This document shows, piece by piece, positions 44,330-54,895 of a DNA stretch of 64,000 bases. Below the pieces are notes generated by a model. That model saw nothing but the letters and a program-made list of their open reading frames with translations, was not told where the DNA came from and did no database searches. The translations under genes were made by a program, and so were the position numbers. This stretch comes from Doryteuthis pealeii (taxonomy: Eukaryota > Mollusca > Cephalopoda > Myopsida > Loliginidae). The number at the start of each line of letters is the position of its first letter. Position 1 is the stretch's first letter. Where the stretch lies: assembly GCA_023376005.1 (NCBI GenBank), contig CM042148.1, forward strand, positions 67,888,665 to 67,952,664. Direction: 5' to 3'.

Positions 44330-44560
44330 TTTCTCATGAAAACCAATTTTGTTCCTTAATTTTGGACACTTGATATTTGAATAACTTTTTTTTTAATGAA
44401 TTGCAGCTCTGTATCATTTAAAATAATCTGCAGATTTAGAATACAACTGAAATGTCAGTTATCTACATTCAGTGACAATTTCAGAAAAATTGGGCTTATA
44501 TTTTTTAAGATATCAACGTTTTAATTTTTGTTCCTTAATTTTGACCGCTTAATTTCTCTC
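44330..44560. mobile_element. Tc1-type terminal region with two direct repeats
   Basis: TTTGTTCCTTAATTTTGG at about 44350 and TTTGTTCCTTAATTTTGA at about 44527 are about 177 bases apart. Paired direct repeats at this distance are typical of Tc1 elements of the IR/DR type. They could belong to the 3' end of the element before the satellite or to the 5' end of the transposase fragment after it. No inverted partner was found. Confidence 0.4.
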
Positions 44561-44639
44561 ATAAGCATCACAAAAACAATGTTAACATCATGACCCCCAA
44601 CCCTTCCCCCAGAAAACAAAACAAAACAAAAGACCTCAA

Positions 44640-45190
44640 AAAACCTTACAGCGTTGACCTTGGAGACAAGATTGTTCATGAATATTTCGTAGGAAAAGGT
44701 TAATAGCAACTTACAAAACCATTTAATATTAATGTAACCACAGATGGCTCAATAATTCATAGAAACAGAAGCAACATGACCTCAGAGAACAATAGATCCC
44801 TCAACGGTTGTCTGCGAGATGCCTCAAAGGTCACCAGAAAAGTGAGAAAATTGTCTCAGATTACTTTGAAGGAATTGATTGAAGATTTAGAGGCAGCATG
44901 AATGGTTGACATTTTCCAGACAATAAGCAACAGACTGGCAGATCTAGTAAGGTTCTGCTATTAATAGAAAAAAAAATCATATTTCCACTGAACTTTGTGG
45001 AGGATTAATTATTTAATGATGACATAATTTGGTCAGATGAACCAGAAGTCGAGAATTAATTCTGTCCGTAATATCTGAAAAAAAAAACCCCAAAAAACAA
45101 ATGAAACCTACAAGCTGAAAAATATGGCGGCTTAAACAGTTAAACAGCGGTGCTATTATGGCATGTTTGCCGTTTAATAACCGATATTAG
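44640..45190 (+). pseudogene. Second Tc1-like transposase remnant (N-terminal half)
   Basis: SKVTRKVRKLSQITLKELIE, DLEAA, TISNRLADL and, after frame changes, a DE-containing segment near 45040 (GQMNQKSR in place of the SDE region) follow the order of Tc1 transposases: the helix-turn-helix region, then the first catalytic block. Many stops and frame changes. The RKLSQITLKEL helix differs from anything in the first copy, so it may be a different Tc1 subfamily or the missing N-terminal half of the same one. Confidence 0.7.
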
Positions 45191-45325
45191 TGAATTTAAA
45201 TTCAATCAATTGAAATCTTTTTTTATTTATCAATCCAAGTGGTATTATGGAACCATGATATGTATGGAAAAACAATGAACGTCACTTTGTTCATAGTGGT
45301 CTACAATGTCATTTTACTACAATGT

Positions 45326-45530
45326 TCCTAGTTCGATACCGCCCCTCACCAACTCAGCGTATGAGTAGCACAGGGATATGTGCGGTAAAGGAATGAGCTG
45401 ATGGTAGATGTGGCGCTCCACCCCAGACGCTAAAATAATCTCGTTGGTATAGCGCTAGTAAAAAAGGGGATAGACTCCCTCGCTGATAGGCTGATACCGA
45501 CATTAGGCCGCCCCGACGACTTACTTTATA
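45326..45530 (+). repeat. tRNA-derived SINE, family F1, 5'-truncated
   Basis: It starts at the B-box (TTCCTAGTTCGATACCGCC) and continues to the GACTTACTTTA tail, followed by a TA run. Confidence 0.87.
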
Positions 45531-45552
45531 TATATATATATATATATATCAT

Positions 45553-45822
45553 AAAGGTACATGGTAATAACCTACTCAAGTTTCACCGTAAGGATATTCA
45601 GAGTTAAATCCACTGGATTAATCAAGATATTAATTAATTGCAGTCGATTTCACGTGTGTATTTTTTCGCGATAAACGGTTGATTACAGGTCCGTGGTCGA
45701 AGAACGCTAGTTTAAAATTCAAAAATTCAAAAAGAGCGGAAGTTGCATTTTTGAAAAACAAACAACTGAAGATCCTTATGGTGAAATTCGAGTAGGTTAT
45801 TACCATGTACCTTTATGATAAT
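45553..45822. repeat. Inverted-repeat element with hammerhead-like ends
   Basis: The ends are complementary over about 45 bases (AAAGGTACATGGTAATAACC and GGTTATTACCATGTACCTTT). Reading inward to outward, each end has the hammerhead order. Right (+): CTGAAGA, TCC-TTAT-GG, GAAA, TTCGAGT, A. Left (-): CTGAATA, the same stem, GAAA, CTTGAGT, A, with stem I TAACT/GGTTA. The inner 170 bases are unrelated to known genes. A related single end is at 5689-5727. Confidence 0.65.
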
Positions 45823-45945
45823 AAATTTGCTCTACTAACATATTGATCCCTTTATATTTGTTATATCGCTGTCATTTCATTGTGAAACTTGAATCAACTA
45901 ACCATTGTGAACATTTTCACCGGTAAGTCACTTTTTCCGCAAATA

Positions 45946-45947
<2 letters not shown>

Positions 45948-45992
<45 letters not shown>
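45948..45992. repeat. (TA)n microsatellite
   Basis: About 22 TA units. Confidence 0.97.
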
Positions 45993-45996
<4 letters not shown>

Positions 45997-46225
45997 GGTA
46001 AGTTAGGGATGGTTCTATTTGGGATCTTCTATATGCTTCATATATCCACAATGCTTGCCCATGCAGATGCACACCTATACATTTATACAAGTGTTCTTAG
46101 TCCCTAGGAGAAGTCAATGTATGATAACACTGGTCTGTGATGTTTTTAAGATCAAATATATAATCGCTGATTTTAAGGCAGTTTTTATCTGAATCTAAAA
46201 ATCATACTCATTTTTTCTAATCAGA

Positions 46226-46521
46226 TCAATTTTTAGAGGTACAATGATACAATGTACGATGATAGATCAGTACAAATACAATTCTATGGTGAATTGGTCT
46301 ATAGAATTTGTCTTGTCTATCTTCTCCGATACAAAGAGACTTGCAAAATCAGTGCGAAATGTGGGAGAGTTGTTAATCAATGGAGAAATGAGACGGAAAA
46401 ATTGAATGAATGGAGACAACAACAAACTGCTTGTGACAAATGTGTAAAAGAGCTGCTGAATATGAAAGTAAAGAAAATCAACAGGAGGGAAGACAAGAAC
46501 ACATCAGAAACAATGTCATAA
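46226..46521 (+). CDS. Possible terminal exon of a small unknown protein
   Basis: A pyrimidine-rich acceptor (TTTTTTCTAATCAG) near 46225 precedes a frame open to TAA at 46521, and AATAAA follows about 8 bases later. From the first ATG (46252) it gives 89 residues: a charged, Trp- and Cys-containing segment (VVNQWRNETEKLNEWRQQQ, then TACDKCVKELL) and a basic end. The composition suggests a helical or coiled-coil tail. The function is not recognised and upstream exons were not found. Bases 46411-46481 are the reverse complement of half of the satellite monomer, so this may equally be a transposon piece. Confidence 0.25.
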
Positions 46522-46605
46522 ACTTTAATAAAACTTTATTCAATGGTATCTTACAGTGGAATAGGGAGGATCAAAGTGTAGTATCTGTTCCAGATTCTAT
46601 GCTTT

Positions 46606-47150
46606 GACACTTCTTACCTTCTATACCCGGCCTCGGCTGGGGGTCCAGTGTGCTTCGGCCTCTGGACCGGTGAAGTACAGTTAATGGCATCGATCCAGGG
46701 GGGCCATCCCCCCAGATCCTTGCAATTTTTATGTGCCACGTAAAAACGAGACCTTGTGTCCAGCCCTCATAAGTGGGATGAGCAGGCAAATACCCTTGCC
46801 TTCTATACCCGGCCTCGGCTGGGGTCCAGTGTGCTTCGGCCTCTGGACCGGTGAAGTACAATTAATAGCATCGATCCAAGGGGGCTGCCCCCCAGATCCT
46901 TGCAATTTTTATGTGCCCACGTAAAAACGAGACCTTGTGTCCAGCCCTCATAAGTGGGATGAGCAGGGCAAATACCCTTGCCTTTCTATACCAGGCCTCG
47001 GCTGGGGGTCCAGTGTGCTTCGGCCTGCTGGGACCGGTAAAGTACAATTAATAGCATCGATCCAAGGGGGCTTATGCCCCCCGCCAGATCCTTGCAAATT
47101 TTTATGTGGCCCACGTAAAAACGAGACCTTGTGTCCAGCCCTCATAAAGT
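46606..47150. repeat. 182-bp tandem repeat, three copies
   Basis: CCCGGCCTCGGCTGGGG starts at 46626, 46808 and (as CCAGGCC) 46991. Each unit ends CACGTAAAAACGAGACCTTG and CCAGCCCTCATAAGTGGGAT. It is GC-rich against AT-rich surroundings and copies differ mainly by single-base indels. Confidence 0.92.
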
Positions 47151-47329
47151 GGGATATTATCTACGGCTACCAGTTAGGTATGTATCAGAGAGATTTTCAA
47201 GGCAATTTCCCGTGCGTCAGTATTGTTACCTTCCTTTAATCCTACGTGTTGTTTTCAAAACAAAGACGCTAATGTTGGTACCCAATTGGCAAGGATGTTT
47301 CTTCCTCCCACCATAATAGCTCTATTATT

Positions 47330-47720
47330 TACTCCTTCAAATATAAATGTATTTGCGGTGGTGCAATACATAGGAAGAACAAACCAACGGTTGGATGCCC
47401 GCATTAAAGCACACACGTCCCCACCAAGATTAGAAATGGAAACCGTCGTCCCAATGATGCAGCTGAGAAAGCAGGTATGGTTCCTTCTATAGTGAGCATC
47501 TAATAAATAATCCTAACTTGTACAACTTATTTAGTGGTTGACTTGGCTTCTCGGTGTCCACGCAAGCGCGTATCACACTCGTTCTAATCCTACTGCAAAG
47601 TATAATATTGCGAGACGACACTATTATTCTAACCAAGTTAAGGAACACCTCTCTTGCCAAGCAAAGGAGCGGCACGGTTTTGAATATCATTCCCATAACA
47701 TTTAAGGTATCTTCATCCCT
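47330..47720 (+). pseudogene. Decayed Penelope-like endonuclease
   Basis: The plus strand gives VQYIGRTNQRLDARIKAH, which is the YIG strand and the catalytic Arg region of Penelope GIY-YIG domains. In another frame downstream comes EHLINNPNC, matching the domain's conserved His/Cys region. Frame changes and stops scatter through it. Confidence 0.65.
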
Positions 47721-48689
47721 CGGTGTTTTGGTATAGAAACAGCGAGCCAAAGAGAAGGAAAGAACAAGATTAAGAAGATTGTACTTATATATTTTTTTTT
47801 GTTTGTTTTTTTTTCTGAACTTGTCCCATTCACTTACCATATTATTTTACTTTCCTCGATTTTAGCTCTGTTGGTGAAGGATCGGAAACATGTCAGCTGA
47901 CCAACTCGTTTTTACTCTTCCCTTTACCGCCCTTGCTATAGTTACAAGAAGAAAGAATATTTGGTTCTTATTTATCTTCTCCTTATGAATGAATCTTGTT
48001 AATTGATTATTTTTACCAGAATAATATATTAGTATAATTATATATACATACTCACAATTTATATATATATACGTTTTCTTCACAGCGAACGCTCAACTAT
48101 AATATATTCTCGAACGCAGTTCTCTTGCGTATCCCATTCTCAGGGAATTATTGCTCTATTCCAGCCATCTACCGTTTATCTTCCTACTGGTGCTCTTCAA
48201 GATGAAAACCCTTGATATGTCATTTTAAGTGTTATCAGAGAAAGAATAAGTGGAATGCAAGAGACCCAGATATGAGTCTTGACTTGCGATTCACGAGTTG
48301 GTTGCAGCATTTCAACATACAGCACTGTGCCTAGGGTAGTTAGCAATGCTCTCGGTACAGGCTCCGCACTACACGTCCTACGCGCGACCCTTACTAACCC
48401 GATAGGGTAGATACCCAAACAAATAACCAAGAGTAGAATATCTCGGCCACTAAGCAATATTCGTGAATTGAGAGATAGTTAATCTTTATCTTATTCCTTT
48501 AAAACTGTATATTTACTTTTTATTGAGCACTTATTTAAATCGATATATCAAGAATTAAATTTGTTTGCTTCGTGGATTGCTACAATATCCACACACATAA
48601 TATATAAAGTTTACTATACTAGTCACTACTCACTAATTAGATAGTAGTTAATAGATGGAGTAAATTATGTAAAATTGACATCCGACAAT

Positions 48690-49000
48690 ATTAAGAAATT
48701 TTGAAAAAACAAGTGTTCCAAAATAAGATGAATTTATTCATTCGACGCTTAAAAACGTTCGGTTTCTTTAAACTTCATCAGGATGTATTAGACTGGGTGA
48801 AGAAATTGAGTATGATGTTTTATAGATGACATAAAGATTGTTGTTTTTTAATCTCTGTCCATTAACTAACAAATACCATCAAATTTCTTCACCCAATAAT
48901 ACATCTGATGAAGTGTATTAAAAACCGATGAAGTTAAGCGTCGAACAAACAACCTTTCCATCCTTATTTTTGAATACCTTATTTTTTCAAATTTCTTAGT
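48690..49000. repeat. Imperfect palindrome with hammerhead-like wording
   Basis: Arms around ATTCGACGCTTAAAAACGTT and its near-complement, with ACATCCTGATGAAGTTTAAA then GAAACCGAACG on the minus strand of the left arm. The CTGATGA is intact, but GAAA is replaced by GAAC after the stem. Confidence 0.45.
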
Positions 49001-49439
49001 ATTATATAATATTATAATAGTATATATAGTATATGAATATATGATATATGATGTGTGTGTGTGTGTAGTGGTTGTGTCGTGTGAGCTGTGACGGTATTAA
49101 GTTGAATACAGGATAAAGCGAGATAACACGAGCATATGGTATTGGAGAACATGATATCCGAACAGAATTAGTTTGTTCTTTGCAAAAGTCAATAATATTA
49201 TTATCTTACTGAACATATTTGATTTCTTGTCTATCAAACATCACTTCTATTATCTCCAACTGTAATAATGTTTTCAATAAACATTCTTTTTTGCGAACAC
49301 TTTCAAAATTCTCTGTATTTTGACGACGTGTTAACTTCAAATATCAAACTTTTACCTGAAGAACGGCCGTTTTTTCTATTGTATCTTAAATTATCTTTAT
49401 AATTTTTCTATTATTATTTTCATTTTATATTTATAATAA

Positions 49440-49517
49440 TAATAATAAACTACATAAGTAATGTAAAATAACTAATAATAATAATATAATATAATAATAA
49501 TAATAATATATATATAT

Positions 49518-49550
<33 letters not shown>

Positions 49551-50961
49551 TGTTGAAAGATAAATGGAACAAAATAGTTTGTAGGGATACATTATTTATT
49601 GAAAATACCGACCGAGTTTCCGACAAGAGTTTGTCCTTGTATACATTGTAATCACTATTTAGGTATCCATTATTAAATGCAAAATGAAATAAAATAAATA
49701 GTAAGATAAACAGAATATTAGTATAACAAAGAGCGGTCTTCTTCAGGGCAAGATAATTTTGATATTTGAACAGTAAGAACGGCGTATAACAACAGAGAAT
49801 ATGGATGTCTTTCGAGAAAAGAATGTTTTTTTGTTTGTTACCGAAAATCATTATTTATGAGATGTCTGATTTTGAATTATTGTAGATATGCACTGTCCTA
49901 ATTGTTATATGATTGGAAAATTTTAACGAACTGAAAGTAATGAATTTAAATGATGTTTTACTGTGGATGTTTTAATATGTATCCTGGATATGTGTATGTA
50001 TGTGTGTATATATGTATATGTGGTGTATATGTATATATATTGTTGTATATATATGTCTGTATATTTATGTATTGTGTAGCATAGTCTAATTATAATGTTA
50101 TGTATAGTGTTGTAATTGTTATATGATATATAATGCTTTGTATATATATGTATAGTATAACATTGGTAATAGTATGTGTGTATATGTATATATATACTGG
50201 TTTTTTTTTTTTGTATAAATAATATGGGTATGGTAATATGGTGTGTATATGGTATACTATATGGTTTGTATGTGTGTATTGTAATAATATAGTTTGTAAT
50301 GGATAGTATCTGTATGTATTATTGTATGGTGTGTATATGTATATATGTTGTATATATATGTATGTATATAGTGTGTGTGAATAATGTATTATATATATGT
50401 TTGTATGGTGGTGTATATGTTATATTATATGTTTTGTATATATATGTAGGTGTATATATTATGTGTGTAATATGTACTATATGTTTTGTATATATATTTA
50501 TGTATATGTGTGTATATGTGTGTATTATGTATATATATGTTTGTATATATATGTATGTTGTTATATATGTATATGTGTGTATATGTATATATATCTGTTT
50601 GTAATATATATGTTGTATGTATAATGTGTGTATATGTATAATATTATATGTTTGTATGTGTTTAGTATATTGTTAGTTATATATATATGTGTATTATGTA
50701 TTATATAGTATATGTGTGTATATGTATATTAGTATGGTTTGATATATATATCTATGTAATGTATGTGTATATGTGATAGTGTTTGTATGTTATATATGTT
50801 ATGTATGTGTATGTAATATATAATGTTGTATATATTATATGTGTGTATATATGTGTTATATAATATGTATATAATGTTTGTATATATATAGTATATATAT
50901 GTATGTAACTGTGTGTATATGTATATATATGTTTTGTGTGGTCTATGTATATATATGTTTG

Positions 50962-50997
<36 letters not shown>

Positions 50998-51750
50998 ATA
51001 TATATAGATATATAATATACGTTTTTTAAAAGCGAACTTTATAAATATTATTTTTAGCAAATAAGGAATCTGAGCAAAAGTCTTGGGAGAAAATCTTAAA
51101 GAAATCCATAAAAAAGAACAAAAGAACTGTAATATTTATTAATATCTTCATAATTATGTACGTATATGTGTGTATATGTATATATATATGTATATATATG
51201 TTTTGTATAATATATATGTAATGTATGTATGTATACGTGGTGTATTGTAATAATATGTTTGTATAATATATGTATGTATGTATATGTGTATATATGTATA
51301 TATTATGTTTGTATGTATGTATATGATGTTACTACTAGTTCCGTATGTGTATGTATGTATATATTGTATATATATGTAATATTGTATATATATGTGATAT
51401 TTTTATATATCTGGATATGTGTATGTATGTATGGCATTGGGTATGTGTACATTGGATGTTGGTAATGTTTGTATGTATTATGTATATGTGTGTATTGTAT
51501 ATTAGTTTTTGTATGTGTGTATATGTATACTATATGGTGTATATGTATATATATGTTTGTATGGTGTGTGTAATGTATAGTATATATGTATATGTGTGTT
51601 GTAATATATTGTGCATATTTTAATATATCTGGCTATGTGTATGTATGTATTGCACTTGGGTATGTATACATCGTGGATGGTGGATGTTTGATAAGTGTAC
51701 GTATGCATATATGTATATGTGTAGTATATGTATACATATGGTGCATATTT
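49440..51750. repeat. TG/TA-rich simple-sequence block
   Basis: Over 2 kb of TATG, TGTA, TATA and TAATA words, broken by unique DNA near 49560-49900 and 51010-51160. The Tyr/Val/Ile-rich open frames here are repeat shadows. Frequent single-base dropouts suggest replication slippage or base-calling noise. Confidence 0.85.
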
Positions 51751-51772
51751 TATATTTAACTTTATTGTTGAT

Positions 51773-52418
51773 ACTAAGCAAAATTATGCATACCTTCGGT
51801 GCGAAGTTTTAAGTTTTATATAATATAATAAATATAAATATTAATTGACGGCTAATGAAAACTGATTAAGAATGAAGGATAAGAGATTTTGGAAAAGAGG
51901 GGGTATTAATCGGAAATAGAACAACTTTGAAACTAACTCTTCCATTCATTTTCCGTTACTCCGTCTTTCATTGGTAAATTATAACTATCTATGTTAAAAA
52001 AAGTAAAGAATATAAATTACAGTTATTTCTTCTTGTTAATGGATTTCTTTTAAGAGTTTATCGCCCGAGATTTTTTGCTCATATTCAATTAGATAACCAA
52101 ACAATTCGAAATCAATAATATCTAAGTATACTTTATTAAAATCAATTTATGATATTAATAATGCAAATTAGCCTTTCCACTATCAACTGTAAACGCTTAT
52201 TTTGTTGTATATTATAAATTACAATTGTGCATGTTTTAGTATGTAGACTATGGTCACAACATTAATAATGTACCAATTTTGTTAATAATTGAGGTTGAAA
52301 TTAAAAATCAAATCATGGAGAATGTGACATAAAATAACAAAGGGAAATTGTGACTTGAGTAGTAATAATAGTTTCGGTTACATGACAGACAAATCCACAA
52401 TCCTCCATTATAATAAGA
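51773..52418 (-). mobile_element. Helitron-like element, diverged
   Basis: The minus-strand start TCTTATTATAATGGAGG and a weakened end hairpin (CACCGAAGGTATG) with CTTAG instead of CTAG. The body matches 57900-58150. Confidence 0.6.
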
Positions 52419-52563
52419 AGATATATGTGTGTATGCCTGTGTACGTATGGTGTATAGCGCGTATGGATGTTTGTGGTATGGTTTGTGTATTTCTTTATTA
52501 GGATTTTTACATATGGACAGGGATATGTGATTATGTATGTAATGTATTATGTATTTCTAACAA

Positions 52564-53238
52564 TCTTTATTACTAATGGAGATTGGTGTAGTTTTTCTTG
52601 TCTGTAACCGTAAACTAAATCACTACTCAAACTCACATTTCCGTTAGTTATTTGACGTCACATTTCACGTGAATTTATTTTTAGTGCTAAGAAGCCGTTC
52701 AATATTGTTTATAAATATGCGTTATAACCTGTATTAATAACTGTTGGATGACGATAACTAAGCATATAAAAGATCAAAGTATATTTACTACTATGTTCAA
52801 TAAAATAGCGGCTTCTTACAGTGTGAACGAGAAGGCGTTAATACTTGACATATTGAATTTATTAAGAATTTGATTTTTAAATAAAATATAACTGCTTAGA
52901 CCGTATGTATCGATTTCTAATTGTTTGTGTTTTTCTCTTACACCGGGAATGCTGAAGCAAAAAGTTCTATGGGGGATAAATCTTAAAAGAAATCCATAAA
53001 AAAGACAAAAGAACTAGATAATTTTATTAAAGTACTTCAAAATCTAACTAAATAGATAAATAGGAAAAATGAAAGACGGAGTGGATGGAAAATGATGGAA
53101 GGGTTAGTTTGTTGCTATTTCTCGATTATAACGCCGACCGTCAGTTTATCGTTTTCTAAATAAGTTGTGATACAATGATATTATGCCATTACATGAAAAA
53201 CCTAAATACTGCACCCCGAAGGGGTGCATATTTGCTAG
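52564..53238 (+). mobile_element. Non-autonomous Helitron-like element (675 bp)
   Basis: It begins TCTTTATTACTAATGGAGAT after an A, and ends with the perfect hairpin GCACCCC-GAA-GGGGTGC, then ATATTTG and CTAG, followed by T. No protein frame. Confidence 0.78.
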
Positions 53239-53561
53239 TACAGATAAAATTAACGGAAGACTGAATGATAATGCAGACCAAGTTGTTTGGATAAATTAAG
53301 GTTTTATATTAACACAATGCCTTCTACCTAAAATGACTTTAACAGCTCACACGTGTTGTAAGCTGCGTCCACTCAGCCCGACCCCAATCCAAAAAGTGCA
53401 TGGAGGAAACCCCACTTCCGGGTTCCCATCATGTCCTAACTATCTAAGGGGAACAACTCTAATTTTCATTAGGGCTTTCCTAACTAGTATACATATATAT
53501 TGCATTTACTTTAGACAGTAAATTTCATCTCTTGATATTATTACTCAATGTTTAAGTAAAG

Positions 53562-53815
53562 TAAAAGTCGTCGGGGCGGCCTAAAGTCGGTAATCAGCCA
53601 GTCCAGCGAGGGAGTTCATCCCCTTTTCATAGCGCTAGACCAAGGAGATTGTTTTTAGCATCTGAGGTGGAGCGCCACACTACCATCAGCTTCCTTACTT
53701 TTACCGACAGATCGCATGTCTTACTCATACGCTGAGTTGGCGAGGACGGTAATCGAACTCAAGGAATCCTTGTGATTCTAGCCAACGCTTACCGACTGAG
53801 CTATTTACCTTAATT
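53562..53815 (-). repeat. tRNA-derived SINE, family F1, left arm
   Basis: Read on the minus strand it runs from TAGCTCAGTCGGTAAGCG to the GACTTTTACTTTACT tail. It mirrors 62490-62757. Confidence 0.85.
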
Positions 53816-54717
53816 GTTAGTTTAACCAACTGTTAATTCTAATCCTATGTTATAAGCACATTCATGGTTCAACTTAATTTGATTCTCCTTCAGTTTGTTT
53901 GAAACATGTCACCTATTTTATTGTAATAGTTGGGGTTTTGAGAATTCTATGTTAAAACAAAGATTGATAATTCTAGAGGTTATTTGGAAAGGGAAAATAC
54001 CTGAAAGGAATAAGGGAATAGTTCACTGAAAATGACAGGTTAGAAGTAACTTAAAAAAAAAAAAATGACAGGTAGAAGTAACTATAAATAAAAAATCTTA
54101 CAGGCCGATAGAGCAAGGCGGTCGATCCTCTAAGTTAATTTACTTGAGGGGTACAAACACACCCTAGAGAAACAACTCACCTACCACCACCACGCAGGTC
54201 AACTAATTCCGCATTTTACCCCCCCTAGGAGATGAGAAGAACTGAAACCCGAAACCGTTTCAGGGATTTTCCCAGAAAAGTTATATTATATACGCCTCAA
54301 TAAAGTTAGGCAGTCTGATTGAAACTCAAATAGGTTATACAACAGATTGCCTGTAGGCAGAAATAGATCTATAACTGCAAATGGCCGTATTTTTAAGGCC
54401 TTTTTCTTTAACCATTATATTGCTCCATTCAATAATATTGAACATTGAGCTCTCAAATTGGACCTGACTACTCTAAACATTCCGCTATGGAAGTATGGTG
54501 CCGTAGGCAAGAAGTCAACCAGGCTAGGTAACTGATGTTTGTTTTTTAAAATGTACAGGAAGAAAGTGACAGTTTACCAGCGCCGTTTGACTTCATGTTT
54601 ATGCTAACCGTCACTAACTTGATATAACTGGCTCTAATGATGAAATTGAGCATTCTCTTTACTTTAATAAATACACCGAAACTAATAATCTATCCTATGC
54701 TATCTATCTAATCTATC

Positions 54718-54719
54718 TA

Positions 54720-54757
<38 letters not shown>

Positions 54758-54895
54758 GACTGATGGAGTCCTGCTCAAAGGCAGAGAAATATATCTCCTA
54801 CAACTACTTGTTTGAGTTGCTCTTTTTGTCCACTTTTTCCCATCTATTTTTTACCACATTCTGGTCGGATTTACTCCAACCCTCATTCCTCATAT
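54718..54895 (+). repeat. Hammerhead-bearing repeat, left arm
   Basis: At 54760 CTGATGGA, GTCCTGC, a short loop, GGCAG and AGAAAT follow in order. Against the mirror copy (61335-61500, minus) the shared pattern is CTGATGA, GTCCTGC/GCAGGAC as a 7-bp stem, GAAA. The 3' part (ACCACATTCTGGTCGGATTT) is shared with the element at 247-481. TA runs lie on both sides. Confidence 0.55.

Noticed and set aside
46571..47145. Proline/glycine-rich frames on both strands
   Set aside because: Shadows of the 182-bp tandem repeat.
47862..47920. Hammerhead at CTGTTGGTGAAGGATCGGAA
   Set aside because: AGCT pairs flank it and GAAAC-like wording follows, but the CTGATGA core is too altered to accept.
48197..48457. 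Membrane-protein-like open frame on the minus strand
   Set aside because: 86 codons, no family match recognised, no splice or poly(A) context; likely a chance frame in retroelement-like GC-rich DNA.
50299..51623. Long Tyr/Val/Ile/Cys-rich open frames
   Set aside because: They are translations of TG/TA simple sequence in several frames at once; no protein family wording.
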